Shown here: in pieces, positions 20,941 through 32,263 of the stretch | Numbering within the stretch: position 1 is the stretch's first letter | Layout: every line of letters starts with the position of its first letter | Origin: Diabrotica undecimpunctata | Lineage: Eukaryota > Arthropoda > Insecta > Coleoptera > Chrysomelidae | Assembly: GCF_040954645.1 (NCBI RefSeq) | Contig: NC_092808.1 | Location: 20,632,232 to 20,696,231 of the forward strand | Direction: 5' to 3' | Length of the DNA stretch: 64,000 nucleotides | The notes under the pieces: model-generated | Told to the model about the DNA's origin: nothing | What the model saw: only the letters and a program-made list of their open reading frames with translations | Databases searched by the model: none | Translations under genes and position numbers: made by a program

Positions 20941-20949
20941 ATATTACCA

Positions 20950-21770
20950 GGATAATTTTTAGAACTCCTGAATATTAGTTGGTCTTGTCCCTCTCTTTAC
21001 TTGTTGCTTATTTGTTTTTTTAAGTCTTTCTTTTTTGAAAGGTATCATTATTTTCGTTGTTAAGAAGCTATGATCACTGCTTGTACTAAACTGTTTTAAC
21101 ACAGGTTTAATACAATTACATCTTTGAATAATTCCTTTTTGATTGTTAAGAAATAGTCGACTTCGTTCTTTGTTTTTCCATCAGAGCTTTCCCATGTCTA
21201 TTTTCTGTGGTTTTTCTTTATTAAAAAAACCTGTTTACTTAATAGATTGTTTTCCAAAAGGAAAGTTACTTGCCTCCATCATTTTTGCCTTCGCTTCCAA
21301 CATTTCCCATTATTATTTCTTCCTTGGTGTTTATTTTGGCGTTGAAATCGCCAAATATTATTAAGAAGCGGCTAGGAGTTTCCTTGATTGTACAGGATAT
21401 ATATTTGATCGTAGACTATTTGGATTTATTCGTCCGGATATTCTGTAGTAGCAGCGTATGTTTGAACCATCTTTAAGATATATCTTGTGCTTATTTCTAT
21501 GTTTAAGTAGACCGTCCTTGTTGAACTTCGGTTTTGTGATACAATTCTATTGGCAATTTTTTCGTGAATAAAGAAACCGACACCTACGACTGTCGATTCT
21601 TCTTCTCCTTTGTAGTACCATAAGTTGCCTGATTGGAGTTTAATAAGACTACCTCCCTTTTTTCTTATTTCACTGATACCCACAATATCCTAATTAACTT
21701 TGAGAGTTCTTTCTTTATTTCTTCGGAATCTTTCCTCGGTAAAGACTGACCGAGCATTGTATGTGTTGCT
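20950..21770 (-). pseudogene. LINE APE endonuclease, left copy
   Basis: Minus strand. VGISEIRKKGGSLIKL, LWYYKGEEESTVVGVGFFI, then FGDFNAKIN with the catalytic Asp and Asn, and SDHSFLTTKI at about 21020, the catalytic SDH. It lacks a polymerase. An in-frame stop stands just before the first block at about 21690. The nuclease would nick target DNA to prime reverse transcription. Confidence 0.75.
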
Positions 21771-21952
21771 GTTGAGGGTTACCTTTTTGACCCACTTTGG
21801 AGTAGAGTTGGTGTACAGTGGTCGGGTTTTTAGTATTTAAACACCATATATTTCTTTGAGTATTTCCTATTACCACTACATTGTCAGTAATACAGTTCCT
21901 AATAATATTGTAATATAAGAGTAAAAATTAAGAGCTATATGTATTTTTTTAT

Positions 21953-22341
21953 GCCATACCTATCATAAAAAAATTAAAATGAAAAATTTTGTTCAAAAAC
22001 TGAAAGAATAGTTGAGGCGAATCACCCTCACATCTTAGGGGTATGAAAAATAAATTACGATGTCTTCTCAGACCTATCGAATACACATATAAAAGTTCAT
22101 AAAACTCGGTCAAGTCATTTAGATGGGGTATTGGAACCAACTCTGTAACATTAATATGGCTATTAAAAAATAGGAGTTAGTAATTGTGTTTCAAATTAAG
22201 GGCTGTATATATTTGCTATTGTCACATCATAAAACAATAAAAATAAAAAAAAATTGTTAAAAAAATAACAGAATAATTGGGGTGAATCACCCTTACCTCT
22301 AGAGGTATGAAAAAGAGATTACGACCTATTCTTATACCTAC

Positions 22342-22345
<4 letters not shown>
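21953..22345 (-). repeat. Two 265-bp tandem units, left arm
   Basis: 21960-22080 recurs at 22225-22345 (ATCACCCT..CTT..GGTATGAAAAA and flanks). Position upstream of the endonuclease suggests 5' promoter monomers, a feature of some LINEs; this is inference. Confidence 0.6.
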
Positions 22346-22411
<66 letters not shown>

Positions 22412-22562
22412 GAACCGTCAAAGATCAATGAGGTCTCAATCTGTCTATTCCTCAGTGTCGAGTTATAACCGGTCTTACCATGTATAGTGTGGCATAATGA
22501 CTCCAAAATGGTTCGAGTTTTATTTTCTCAATGCGGTTCTTTCCGAGAACTTAGTCATTTTC

Positions 22563-22649
<87 letters not shown>

Positions 22650-22650
22650 A
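22346..22650. repeat. Centre of the palindrome: two TA tracts around 160 bp
   Basis: TA repeats at 22346-22405 and 22567-22650. The sequence between is not palindromic, so the arms are not exactly adjoining. Confidence 0.85.
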
Positions 22651-22680
22651 TCACTCCAATTCTTCTTAGATTTTTTTTTA

Positions 22681-23045
22681 TATTTATTGTTTTATGATGT
22701 GGCATTAACAAGTATATACAGCCCTTAATTTTAAACACAATTACTAACCCCTATTTTTTAAAAGTCATATTAGTGTTACAGAGTTAGTTGCCATACCCCA
22801 TCTAAATGGCTTGACCGAGTTTTTTGAACTTTTATATGTGTATTCCATAGGTCTGAGAAGAGATCGTAATTGAGTTTTCATACCCCTAAGGGATTCACAC
22901 CAACTGTTCTTTCAGTTTATTAACAAAATTTTTCATTTTTATTTTTTATGATGTGGCATTAAAAAATACATACAGCTCTTAATTTTCACTCTTTTATTAC
23001 TATATTATTAGGAACTATATTACTGACAATTTAATGGTATTAAAA
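22681..23045 (+). repeat. Tandem units of the right arm
   Basis: TTTATGATGTGGCATTAA occurs at about 22690 and about 22946, bounding a 255-bp unit that is the inverse of the left-arm units. Confidence 0.6.
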
Positions 23046-23049
23046 AATA

Positions 23050-23885
23050 CTAAAAGAGATAAACCTCAACAGCGCCACGTATAATGCTCGGTCACTCTGT
23101 ATCGAGGAGAGATTAGAAGAAATAAGGAAAGAACTCTCAAAAGTTAATTAGGATATTGTGGGTATCAGTGAAGTAAGAAAGAACGGAGGTAATCTTATTA
23201 CACTCCCGTCAGACCACTTATGGTACTACAATGGAGAAGAAGAATCGACAGTCGTAGGTGTCGGTTTCTTGATTAACAAAAAATTGCCAATAGAATTGTA
23301 TCACTAAACCAAATTTTAACAAGGGTGGTCTACTTAAACATAAAAATAAACGCAAGAGATATTCTAAAGATCGTTTAAGCATACACTTCTACTATAGGAT
23401 ATTCAGACAAATAAATCCAAATACTCTACGATCAAATATATATCCTGTGCAATCAAGGAAGCTCCTGGCCACTTCTTAATAATAGGTGGCGATTTCAACA
23501 CCAAAATAGACACTAAGGAAGATCTCTCTGAAATAATATTATGAAATGTTGGAAGCGAAGGCAGAAATGATGGAGGTAATCAACTGCTAACTTTCCTTTT
23601 GTAAAACAATCTCTATTAAATGAACAGCTTTTTTAAGAATAAAAACCACAGAAGATAGACATAGGAAAGGAAAGATATGAATTACTTCAAATCATATTGA
23701 CGGGTAAAGTACAGGTCAAAATATTAGTTGAAAGGAGCCGGAACTCGTAGCTGAAAGAACTGAGGAGATAGCTTGACAGCTCATCCGCAGAAAGCTTTCG
23801 TAAAGCAGTTTCCAAAGGTACAATTTCCATTTGGATCGCCAACCTTCGAAAGGAGACGTCGCAATAAGAAGAAGATATAATTAAT
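23050..23885 (+). pseudogene. LINE endonuclease fused to a 3' tail, right copy
   Basis: Plus strand. GISEVRKNGGNLITLPSDH-like residues, GEEESTVVGVGFLI and GGDFNTKIDTKED show the endonuclease. At about 23690-23750 the sequence jumps to the family C-terminus (LTGKVQ, SSSAESFRKAVSKG, IWIANLR) and ends near an AAGAAGAAG tail at 23865-23885. The whole polymerase is missing, so this is an internal deletion derivative. Stops at several points. Confidence 0.7.
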
Positions 23886-23889
23886 TAAA

Positions 23890-25125
23890 AATAGCTTCTC
23901 TTTTGGAAATATTTTCTAAAAGAGTTATAGATTTATATGTTTAGGCATAGCATGTAATCACAAAAAATCCAATCAATGTTATTTTGTTAATAAAAAAAAT
24001 TCATTTTAACTGCACAGCAGTGTATATCGCAGACCTCACTTATTCAACCCCACTGACGGAATGTGGATATATTCAGCTGCAGAATTGTGTTAATTAATTG
24101 GATCGAATAAAAACAATACAAGATATATGAGAAACGTCCTTAATCTCATTAGCCAGTAGTAATAAAACCAGAAATAAATTCTGGGACGTTCGAAAAGATA
24201 AAGCAGTCGTAGAGACAAGTTTAAAAGTTGTCGAAGATTGTAATATCAGTTGTTCAGGGGGCGTTTAAGTGCTATGTTGTGTATTTATCGACAGGTGGAG
24301 GTTTCTATCCACAAGCAGAAGGAGTCCTTACCTCTTTATTCACACCTACGCAATTGTTATTAATTAATAACAGTTTTTTTAATACAAAAAAAATAATGTC
24401 TAAAGGTATCGGTGGATTCATTTAGAATTTTCAAATAACAGTATAGAATGAAAACAAGAGATAAGTTTGTTAGTTATATTCATATATGTAATATATATAT
24501 TTATAATATAATATAAATTAATCAGAGCTAATCTAAGGCATTTTATTAAATATTTTTGCCTTATTATCGGTTTTTAAAGTATCCCATATAAAGTACAGGA
24601 CTCTTAGTGGCGCGGGATACAGACAATATTATATTGGCTGATAGAGCAGTCTTTACAGTGGGGATCCTGGTTTGTACAAAAAAATGTAATCGGATGTAGG
24701 GTACACTTTGTCAAAACTACGAATGACTGAAAATCCTACAATCGTCACGTCCATTTGATGCGCAGCAAAATTACCGGGAATTATCTTAGAACGAGCAGAT
24801 TGCAGACTTTAAGATGGACCACGTTCCAGTGGGATGAGTATTCTGAGCCAAAGTCAAAAGAGTGCAAAAATGAAACTACGACCATAATATGATATACGTA
24901 TGACAAAAGACGAAACTGGGGGGTACAAGCCATGTTAAACAACCCAGAACAAGACTAGAGACGAATTGAACGAATAACAAAGATTTGACCAGATTACAGA
25001 ATACAGAAATAGAAAGAAAATTTTAAAGCAGACAAATTAACCAAGAAAAAATCATTGATGACAGACGGGTCCTGAAGCTGATGGTATGAAAGAAGAAAAG
25101 TCAAAAATGACCCATAAAACGATAA
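23890..25125. other. Mostly unassigned sequence
   Basis: A stretch at about 24880-25080 has LINE-like words (NNPEQD, RIQK) but not enough to call. Nothing else seen. Confidence 0.3.
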
Positions 25126-25129
25126 ATAT

Positions 25130-26475
25130 AATAAGAAGGAACTTATTAAACTGTTTGTTTGGGCTATTAAGCCGTTGTCTTCTGAGATTAGTTCACATGT
25201 TTCGCCACGACTAAGAGTTGGCATCTTCTGGAGACGTTACTGCTTCGCTTGTAAGCTGAAACTGATGCTGCGTTGTACTACGGAGATCATATTTATATCT
25301 TCTACTCCACTGGTTTCGGCGTGAGGGGGCGAGTCGTCGTTTGTAGCTTTTCTCTTTTCGTAATTTCCGGGAAGGGTGTTTGTGGATTTTAATATCGGTA
25401 TGTATGTTTTGTTAATTCTTAGTCCTTCTATCCAATTAAAATTAGTTGGATGCTTATAGATTTCCACCGCTTCCCGATATAACCGTGAAGAGTACTGTAA
25501 TGTTTTATCCAGCATCTGCGTTTCTTCAAACAGTAACCGATGTTCTCCGCTTCCCAAAGCGTGTTCGGCAACGGCAGATTTGTCGATATGTCCTAAACGA
25601 TAATGGCTTTTGTGTTCATTTTTCCTTGTGTTTGTGTATCTTTTTGTGGTTCCCACATATACCATTCCACATGTGCATGGTATTCGGTATACTCCACCAT
25701 TGCTAATGTCTCGCGTTTGTCCTTTAACGATCTTAAACAGTCCTTGATTTTCTTTGTTGACTTGAAAATGGTCTTTATATTGGTTTTTTAAGTATTCGCC
25801 CAATTCTGTCTGTTACCCCCGATATATAGAGCAAGAACGCTTTGCTTACACATGCTGTTTCTTCGTCCTTTCTTCTAGAAACCTTGTTAATCGCATTATG
25901 TATTTCTCTTCTGGTATAACCGTTAGAGGTGAGCGCTTTTTCAATATGAAGAAGTTCACCAAATCACAAACGTGTCATCGACGTATCTAAACCGTACATC
26001 GACGTTGGCTTGTATGATGACTCCATTACCCTCTTCTCTAGATGCTCCATGAAAAGGTTGGCTACGACCGGACTTAGTGAGCTTCCCATTGCTACTCCAT
26101 CTACCTGTTCATAAATTTGGTTTTCCCATGAAAAGTAGGTGGTCGTGAGGCAAATACTGTATAATTTCACCATATCGTTGGAAACTAGAATTAAATTCAG
26201 AACGTCTTCTAGGGAAACTCTTGTAAATAGGGAAACAACATCAAAGCTTACAAGAATGTCATTGTTTGATCTTCTCGATGAAATAAGTGGAGTGTTTTAC
26301 AAAGTCATCGTTTTTTTTCTATGTGTGGTTGTTAAATATTGGCCAGATATTTAGCAAGGCTGTAAAACGAAGACCCTATGAAGCTCACAATAGGGCGTAG
26401 TGGTATATCGTCTTTGTGTATTTTCGGTAAGCCATACAAGCGTAGTGGGACTGCTTCGCTGTTGCATATTCTTGG
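25130..26475 (-). pseudogene. Penelope-like element: reverse transcriptase plus GIY-YIG endonuclease
   Basis: Minus strand. Polymerase from about 26475: [22 protein letters not shown]-like, then QVDGVAMGSSLSPVVANLFM (about 26110-26050), which is specific for Penelope-like polymerases. Endonuclease 25803-25237: KGQTRDISNGGVYRIPC, CGMVYVGTTKR (the GIY and YIG halves), and a C-terminal YKHPTNFNWIEG block. The RT palm YVDD lies near a frame shift at about 25960 and is degraded. The element encodes a polymerase that primes on cut DNA. At its 3' flank, 25232-25190, lies a hammerhead-like motif. Confidence 0.85.
25190..25232 (-). ncRNA. Degenerate hammerhead-like motif at the end of the Penelope-like element
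   Basis: Minus strand: CAGAAGA in place of CTGAAGA, stem II TGCC..GGC, GAAA, palindrome ACATGT. The base after the palindrome is G, which normally prevents cleavage. Probably inactive, but its position just past the endonuclease links hammerheads here to Penelope-like elements. CCAGAAGATGCCAAC recurs at about 26708. Confidence 0.5.
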
Positions 26476-26477
26476 CA

Positions 26478-26760
26478 TTCTATTGTTTGAAGAAACGCAG
26501 ATGCTGGATAAAACATCACAGTACTACCCACGGTTATATCGGGAAGTGGTGAAAATATATAAACATCCAAATAATTTTAATCGGATAGAAGAAGGACTAA
26601 GAATTAACAAAACATGGATACCGATATTAAAATCCACAAACACCCTTCCCGAAAATCACGAAAAAAGAAAAGCTACAAACAGCTTAGCAGTAGACAAGCA
26701 GTAACATCTCCAGAAGATGCCAACCCCTAACAGCCCGAACAAACAGTGTAACATGTTAGT
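26478..26760 (+). pseudogene. Second Penelope-like copy: endonuclease C-terminus, inverted
   Basis: [30 protein letters not shown] and RINKTWIPILKSTNT match the minus-strand endonuclease ([17 protein letters not shown]) with a few differences. It starts abruptly where the minus-strand polymerase begins, so the two are joined head to head. Inverted truncated copies are common for this retroelement class. Confidence 0.75.
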
Positions 26761-26944
26761 CGATGGGCGTGCAAGCCTAACGCATTTTATCAATAAGAAA
26801 AATCGGAGTATCGAAAGAAAAAGAAGCAAAATTTAAAGATGAGATGGAGATAGAAAGAAAATATAACTGATTTTGATGAAAACATCATCTTGGACAAACA
26901 AAGTAAGAACATGGAAAGAATATCTTAAGAAAATTTTTTAAAGT

Positions 26945-28358
26945 AAGACTCTTATCTCTGCTATTTCCAGTAGTCCTTGTGTTGTGGCTGTGTCGGGTCT
27001 TGCTTCGGATGTATATTTCATTGTTGTTCTTAAACTGGCTTTATTCTTGACTTCATCTTATTGTTGTCGTATAGTCGTAGCATCCACCGGTAGCTCTGCA
27101 GTCCTCGAAGGCCCACCAAAAATTCAGAACACTTTAACAGTTCGATGCTTCTTACTTGACGGTGTGTTATTTTCTTACATGTATTAAATAGGAGTATTCT
27201 AATTGCGGTGTACGCCCCAGATTTCACAGACATGCCAGCCCTTCACGTTTCGGCGTGTGGTTGAGCACATACCTCACGAGGTGTGTAGGTACACCGTCGA
27301 AGTGGCGACTCTGAAGTTGGTGCTACGCCTCGCACGTTACCCCCCGCGGAAACAATCTTATGTCTTGTAAAGATTTTGATTATTTCCGTCAACTTCAGCT
27401 TGGCCACCGAGTGAGGAGCAATTCTAAGTCCACTTGGGACTTTTATTCACTCGTAACCGTCGGTGGTCCAGTGGAACACTGTACCAGTACGGCATGATCT
27501 GAAATAGGTATAAGGTAGACTGTCTTTCCTATCTCAAAGATCGATGCCTACCCGTGCAGGGAATGTTCACTATAAACTAATCTTTTCTTTCGTGAGGTGA
27601 CAAGTTTACTATTAAAGTTTTCTTCACCTCGACAAAAGAATGACCAACAGTCGCTACTTCGGTTTGTACACCTTCTTGTGAATGCTTCGTAGTCAAATAG
27701 ACTCCGTACGTTTTCACTATGAAAACGTTCGGACTCTTCTTCAAACGAAGTCTTCTCACAAGGGTTTATTCTTGGGTAATAATAATAAACGTTGGCAACA
27801 AGGTCTAGCAGGGGCTAGTGGTGTAGGACAACTAGATCCCGATCGGAAGATGTGCTGCTTTTTTATACACTTTGTATTTGTAATTTAGCAGCGATCTTCC
27901 GCCGGGAGGCCAATGACAACGCATTTAATAAAACTGTTTGTGATTGGCTGGCCAGAGTGACAATCTGCGTCGTGATTGGCTGATTCTGGCGACATTGTTA
28001 ATATGTCGGTTTTTTCATATAGTGTAATTAAGGCATGATGTCAATCTATTTACTTTTTGTACTTGATCCCTCACTTCCTTGTCCATGTCTCCATAGCTGA
28101 ACAGTGTAATTCCAAGGTATTTTATTTCCATTAGTTGGTCAATACTGATGCCATCAATTTTTATTTTACACCTGATTGGTTCTTTGCTGATTACTATTGT
28201 TTTAGTTTTCTGAGATGAGATTGTCACATTAAGTTCTTCTGCTCTTATGTTAAATCTGTGGTTTGGTCTTTGCAGACTATATTTATCTTAATGATTTCAT
28301 CTATAACTAAATTAAAGAGCATATAGCTCAAGGAATCTTATTCCGCTGTAATGTCTAT
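26945..28358 (-). pseudogene. LINE relic interrupted by a solo LTR
   Basis: 26945-27064 and 27995-28358 match consecutive parts of the LINE at 50.1-50.6 kb. The right part encodes KTKTIVISKEPIRCKIKIDG and EIKYLGITLFSYGDMDKEV on the minus strand, and a GIRQGD-like palm block at about 28340. No YADD remains. The left part lies in the C-terminal region. Removing the solo LTR and one copy of TTGT restores the alignment. Confidence 0.7.
27065..27994. mobile_element. Solo LTR with 4-bp target duplication
   Basis: 930 bp beginning TGTCG and ending CGACA, a 5-bp inverted terminal match with TG..CA ends, flanked by TTGT on both sides (27061-27064, 27995-27998). GC content is well above the flanks. 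AATAAA near 27927 and a TATA-like box near 27862 suit an LTR. It sits in an LINE relic whose intact homologue at 50.25 kb lacks it. Class (gypsy or BEL type) not determined. Confidence 0.7.
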
Positions 28359-28462
28359 AGGTACTGTAGAAGGCAAAGATTGCATTTTGCTGATGTCGCG
28401 AATATGTGGTTAGGAATAAAGACGATCGGGGAAGTATATTATTTACGGATGAATCCAGATAT
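28359..28462 (+). pseudogene. Tc1-like transposase relic, left part
   Basis: Ends in ILFTDESRY, the first catalytic Asp region of Tc1-type transposases, exactly where the LINE is inserted. The N-terminal DNA-binding part is lost at the junction with the LINE relic to the left. Confidence 0.65.
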
Positions 28463-30511
28463 GGAGAAATGAAGAAAATGTAGAGGAACTGTGGACATAA
28501 TAATAATAAAAACATAATAACTGAGAAAGCAACAAAAATATTGGGGTAAACCAAACCAGTTAAAGAAAACGAATGGTTTGACAAGGAGTGCCAAGAAGCA
28601 ACAGATAACAAAAACAGGGCATACCTAAAGACAAATCAAGCTGGATGCACAAGAAGAGCAAAGGAAGAATACCGGATCCTAAGAAGAGAAGAAAAAAAAG
28701 ACAATTTGAGCAAAAGCAGTTGGAAAACACAGAATGGCTAAGAAATCAAAATGAAACTCGAAAGTTTTACAGAAATCTAAACAAAATGCGCAAAAAGTTT
28801 AAGCCAAGAATAAGGAGCTATAAGGATGTAGAAGGAAACATCCTAAATGATACGGCCTCAATCCTAAACAGATGGGTTGAATCTTTCGATGCAAAATTGA
28901 ATGACCATCATATCGAAGAAGCAGATAACACCCTAGCAAATCGAAATGATTGGAATCCTTTCAACCCAAACGAAAGACCATCTACCATCGAAAACGTTGC
29001 CCAAGCCATTAAAAAGCTTAAAAATAATAAATCACCAGGAATTGATCAAATTTGCAGTGAGCTCTACAAGAATGGTGGCGATGCCCTACTACAGACACTG
29101 CATAAGCTTTTACTTCTTGTTTGGCATAATGAGACCATGCCTTGTGAATGGTCTCAAGGCGTGATATGCCCGTTACATAAAAAAGGTGACCAGCTCCAGT
29201 GTGACAACTATAGAGGTATAACCCTGTTAACAACTGCTTAAAAAATACTAGCAAATATTCTCTACGAAAGGCTGCAAGTTTACACAGTGGGCATAGTTGG
29301 TAAATATCAAGCTGGATTCACTCCAGAAAAATCAACAATTGACCAGATTCATTCAATAAGACAGATTCTCGAGAAAACATTAGAATTCAATATTGAAACC
29401 CATCACCTATTCGTCGATTTCAAGGCCGCATACGACAGTGTCTAGAGAACAGTGCTATACCAATCAATGCATGAGTTTGGTATACCAGAGAAACTTATCC
29501 GACTAACGAGAATGACAATGTCTAACTTAGAAGCCACTGTTAGAATACAGGGAGAGAATTCTAGATCCTTTGAGATAAAGGATGGACTCAGACAAGGGGA
29601 TGCTCTGGCTTGCCTCCTATTTAATATTGTCTTAGAAAAGGCAGTCCGAGATACACGAATTAGGGACGGCGGTACTATTTACAATAGATCGATACAAGTC
29701 TTAGCATATACTGATGACATTGACATAATAGGGCGTAGCAAGCGAGATATTGAGCAATATCTCCTAGAATTGGAAACAGCAGCGAAACAGGTCGGTCTAG
29801 TCATCAACAAAGACAAAACCAATTACATGTTGGTTACAAAGGATCCGATAGCAAATGAGGAACGAGAAACAGTCTTTGAAAGTCATACCTTTGGACGTGT
29901 TGACAACCTCACATACCTTGGGTCGTTATTGACTGCTACCAATAAAACAAGCGAAGAAATCAAAAGACGAATAAATCTTACAAATAGGGCATACTATGGA
30001 CTCCAAAAACATTTTCACTCAAGAAACATTCAAAGAAGAACTAAAATTATTATATACAAAACATTGCTGAGGCCGGTCCTCACATATGGAGCAGAAACAT
30101 GGACTCTAACGCAGAAAGATGTGGGAATATTTGAGCGTAAAATACTCCGCAAAATATTTGGAGCTATAAACGACCAAGGACAGTGGTGCAGAAGATATAA
30201 TTTTGAATTGTATCAGCTCTTTGATGAGCCAGATGTCATAACGTTCATTAAAACACAGCGATTTAGATGGGCTCGACACATAATACGAATGCCAGAAAAT
30301 ACGATTGCTAAAAATCTAACCACAGGAACACTTGTAGGAAGAAGAAGCAAAGGCCGACCGCGAATTAGGTGGTTAGATGGAGTTGAAACCGACTTACGGA
30401 TATTAAAAATTAGAAGATGGCAACATGTTGCCAGAAACCGAACAGAATGGCGACGAATCTTAGAGCAGTCCAAAATCCACAGAGGATTGTCGAGCCAAAG
30501 ATGATGATGAT
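28463..30511 (+). mobile_element. Young 5'-truncated LINE inserted in a Tc1 relic
   Basis: The 2049-bp insert is flanked by GATGAATCCAGATAT (28448-28462 and 30512-30526), a 15-bp target duplication. It ends in ATGATGATGAT. A single plus-strand frame from 28645 to 30504 encodes a reverse transcriptase with only two in-frame stops, TAA at 29239 and TAG at 29443. Motifs: KKLKNNKSPGIDQICSELYK, PLHKKGDQLQCDNYRGITLL, VDFKAAYDSV, GLRQGDALACLLFNIVLEKA, AYTDDIDIIG, then a long C-terminal domain ending WRRILEQSKIHRGLSSQ. The palm box reads YTDD, not YADD. The endonuclease is absent through truncation. Confidence 0.9.
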
Positions 30512-31040
30512 GATGAATCCAGATATTGTGTTTTTTCTAATGACATGCAAAATAGAGTATACAGAAGACCTAGGGAACGCTATGTGCAGTGTAACGTTGT
30601 AGATACTGTACAGTATGACGGCGGATCAGTAATGTTGTGGGGTGCGTAAGGTGGGAATAATTTCGTAGATATAGAAAGACTTATATATTAGAGAAATTTT
30701 AGAAAAACATGTTTTGCCATTTGCATCATTTATTGGCGAGAATTTCATGCTTATACATGATAATGCAAGGCCACACATTACAAGAATTGTGCAGCGATAT
30801 CATCAGGAGGTTGGAAATCCTGCCATGGTTTGAACTACGAGAAACCAACAGACCTTAACCCAATAGAACATGTTTGGGATATCGTAGTGAGGCGACTACG
30901 ACAACTACCGAACCCAATAAATACATTAAATCAACGGTTTTTGCGATTGGTTAAAATTTTTTATCAAATTGATTAAGATGAAATAAGAACTGTAATTCTT
31001 AGTATGAGAGATCGGTGTCAAGACATTTTGTCTATTTTTA
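30512..31040 (+). pseudogene. Tc1-like transposase relic, right part
   Basis: Continues from the other side of the LINE: SNDMQNRVYRRPRERYVQCN, GGSVMLWGA, then after a shift FASFIGENFMLIHDNARPHI with the second catalytic Asp, TRIVQRYHQEVG, and a frameshifted NPIEHVWD block near 30863. Fragment of the same family lies at 53.9 kb. Several stops and shifts. Confidence 0.7.
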
Positions 31041-31052
31041 AGTCAGTTAGTC

Positions 31053-32247
31053 TGTAACGTTATAAACGTCACATCTCTATTAATTTATATTTAAATAATT
31101 ATTTCATTTTAATTTGTTTATTAATTTATTAATTTCTTTATCTTCAGTTTAATTTTTACTATAATAGTTGGCGCCCTTTGTTTTTTCTTTTCTTCCTCTA
31201 TCTTTATTTTCTCTCTTTCTGTCCCGTGGAATAAATATTCGCCCTCTCACTTTTTGTTCGGCAGATTATTCTGTTCCGTGTTGACAGACAAGCTACTTTC
31301 GTGATATCTACAGCAACATCCTATGACATCTGTGCTAACTTCATTCAGTCTTCCACTTTCTGTCAAAACAACTTTTCTGTAGTGGGATTATTTTTTGCCT
31401 CTTTTTGAAATTTATAAAAGAAGGCAAAAATTATTGTAAGACTCATTTTTATGGTCTACAAATTCTCTTGGGGTGAGTACTTTCATTATGATATTTATTC
31501 TATAATTCTGACCGCATTTCCAATATAACCTTACTTTCTTTCGAAAGCACATTTTTTTTTGATATATGCATTAGGACTCTTTAACAGAATTTAACTAAGT
31601 ACCTAGTAACATTCATATTTCATTTTATCCTTGCCATACGCTATTTGTTTAAGTGTAATTTTGTAAGATGGCAAGGAAGTTAAACCTTTCTTTTTGATGT
31701 GTTTCTAATGCAAGTTGTTCCTTATCTTTTAGTTTATTGGTTTATTGGACATTTTATTGGACATATCAAAACTTTATTGGATTTGCTGGATTTATTGGAT
31801 TTATTGAATTTACTAGATTTATTGGAAATATTGGTTTATGAACAACTTAATTGACCAGATCGAATTGATTGGCCACATTTAATTTTACTAATCAGGACAT
31901 ACAGCCACGTGTGACTGCAGCTCTCCAGAAGCCACAAATTCTAATTGGAGGACCCAACAGCTAGAACACACAAGCAGCCCATCGAAGCAATAAGTAGCAC
32001 TTATTAACTGTTAAGCTTTGGCAGGCTTAATTATTGTTTTTTTATTCTTTTAAATAAATATGTTTGGTTAAAATTTGTTTTATTTGCTATCAACTGAGAA
32101 CTCAGGTTCAATCCCTAGTTTAAGAGAAGACGAACTCACCCTTGAGATACTGAGCTAGGCAAGGTATAGACGATAAGCTCCCATGGTTGATTGAGGTATT
32201 ATTTTTACAATAGTACTTCAATTCTCTTTGGTAGTCTTGTCGTTACA
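31053..32247 (+). mobile_element. LTR followed by a primer-binding site; internal region lost
   Basis: Starts TGTAACG and ends CGTTACA, perfect 7-bp inverted termini. Three bases after the end is TGGCGCCCAACCG (32251-32263), a primer-binding-site type sequence common in insect LTR elements. The body holds repeated TTTATTGGA words (31728-31836). No gag or pol follows and no second LTR was found, so the element is truncated on the right. It abuts the Tc1 relic. Confidence 0.6.
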
Positions 32248-32263
32248 CATTGGCGCCCAACCG

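Larger units (their letters stand above)
20950..23885. repeat. Head-to-head LINE palindrome, about 2.9 kb
   Basis: 21175-22345 and 22660-23665 are inverted copies. Each outer part encodes the same APE endonuclease, reading away from the centre; each inner part has about 250-265-bp repeated units. Two TA microsatellites flank a 160-bp unique centre (22406-22565). The left copy extends further left (to about 20950) and the right copy continues into a LINE 3' tail. No target duplication was found. Confidence 0.75.

Noticed and set aside
22222..22738. Open frames made of alternating Ile-Tyr on both strands
   Set aside because: They are translations of TA microsatellites; the same applies at 45.0, 54.95 and 56.45 kb.
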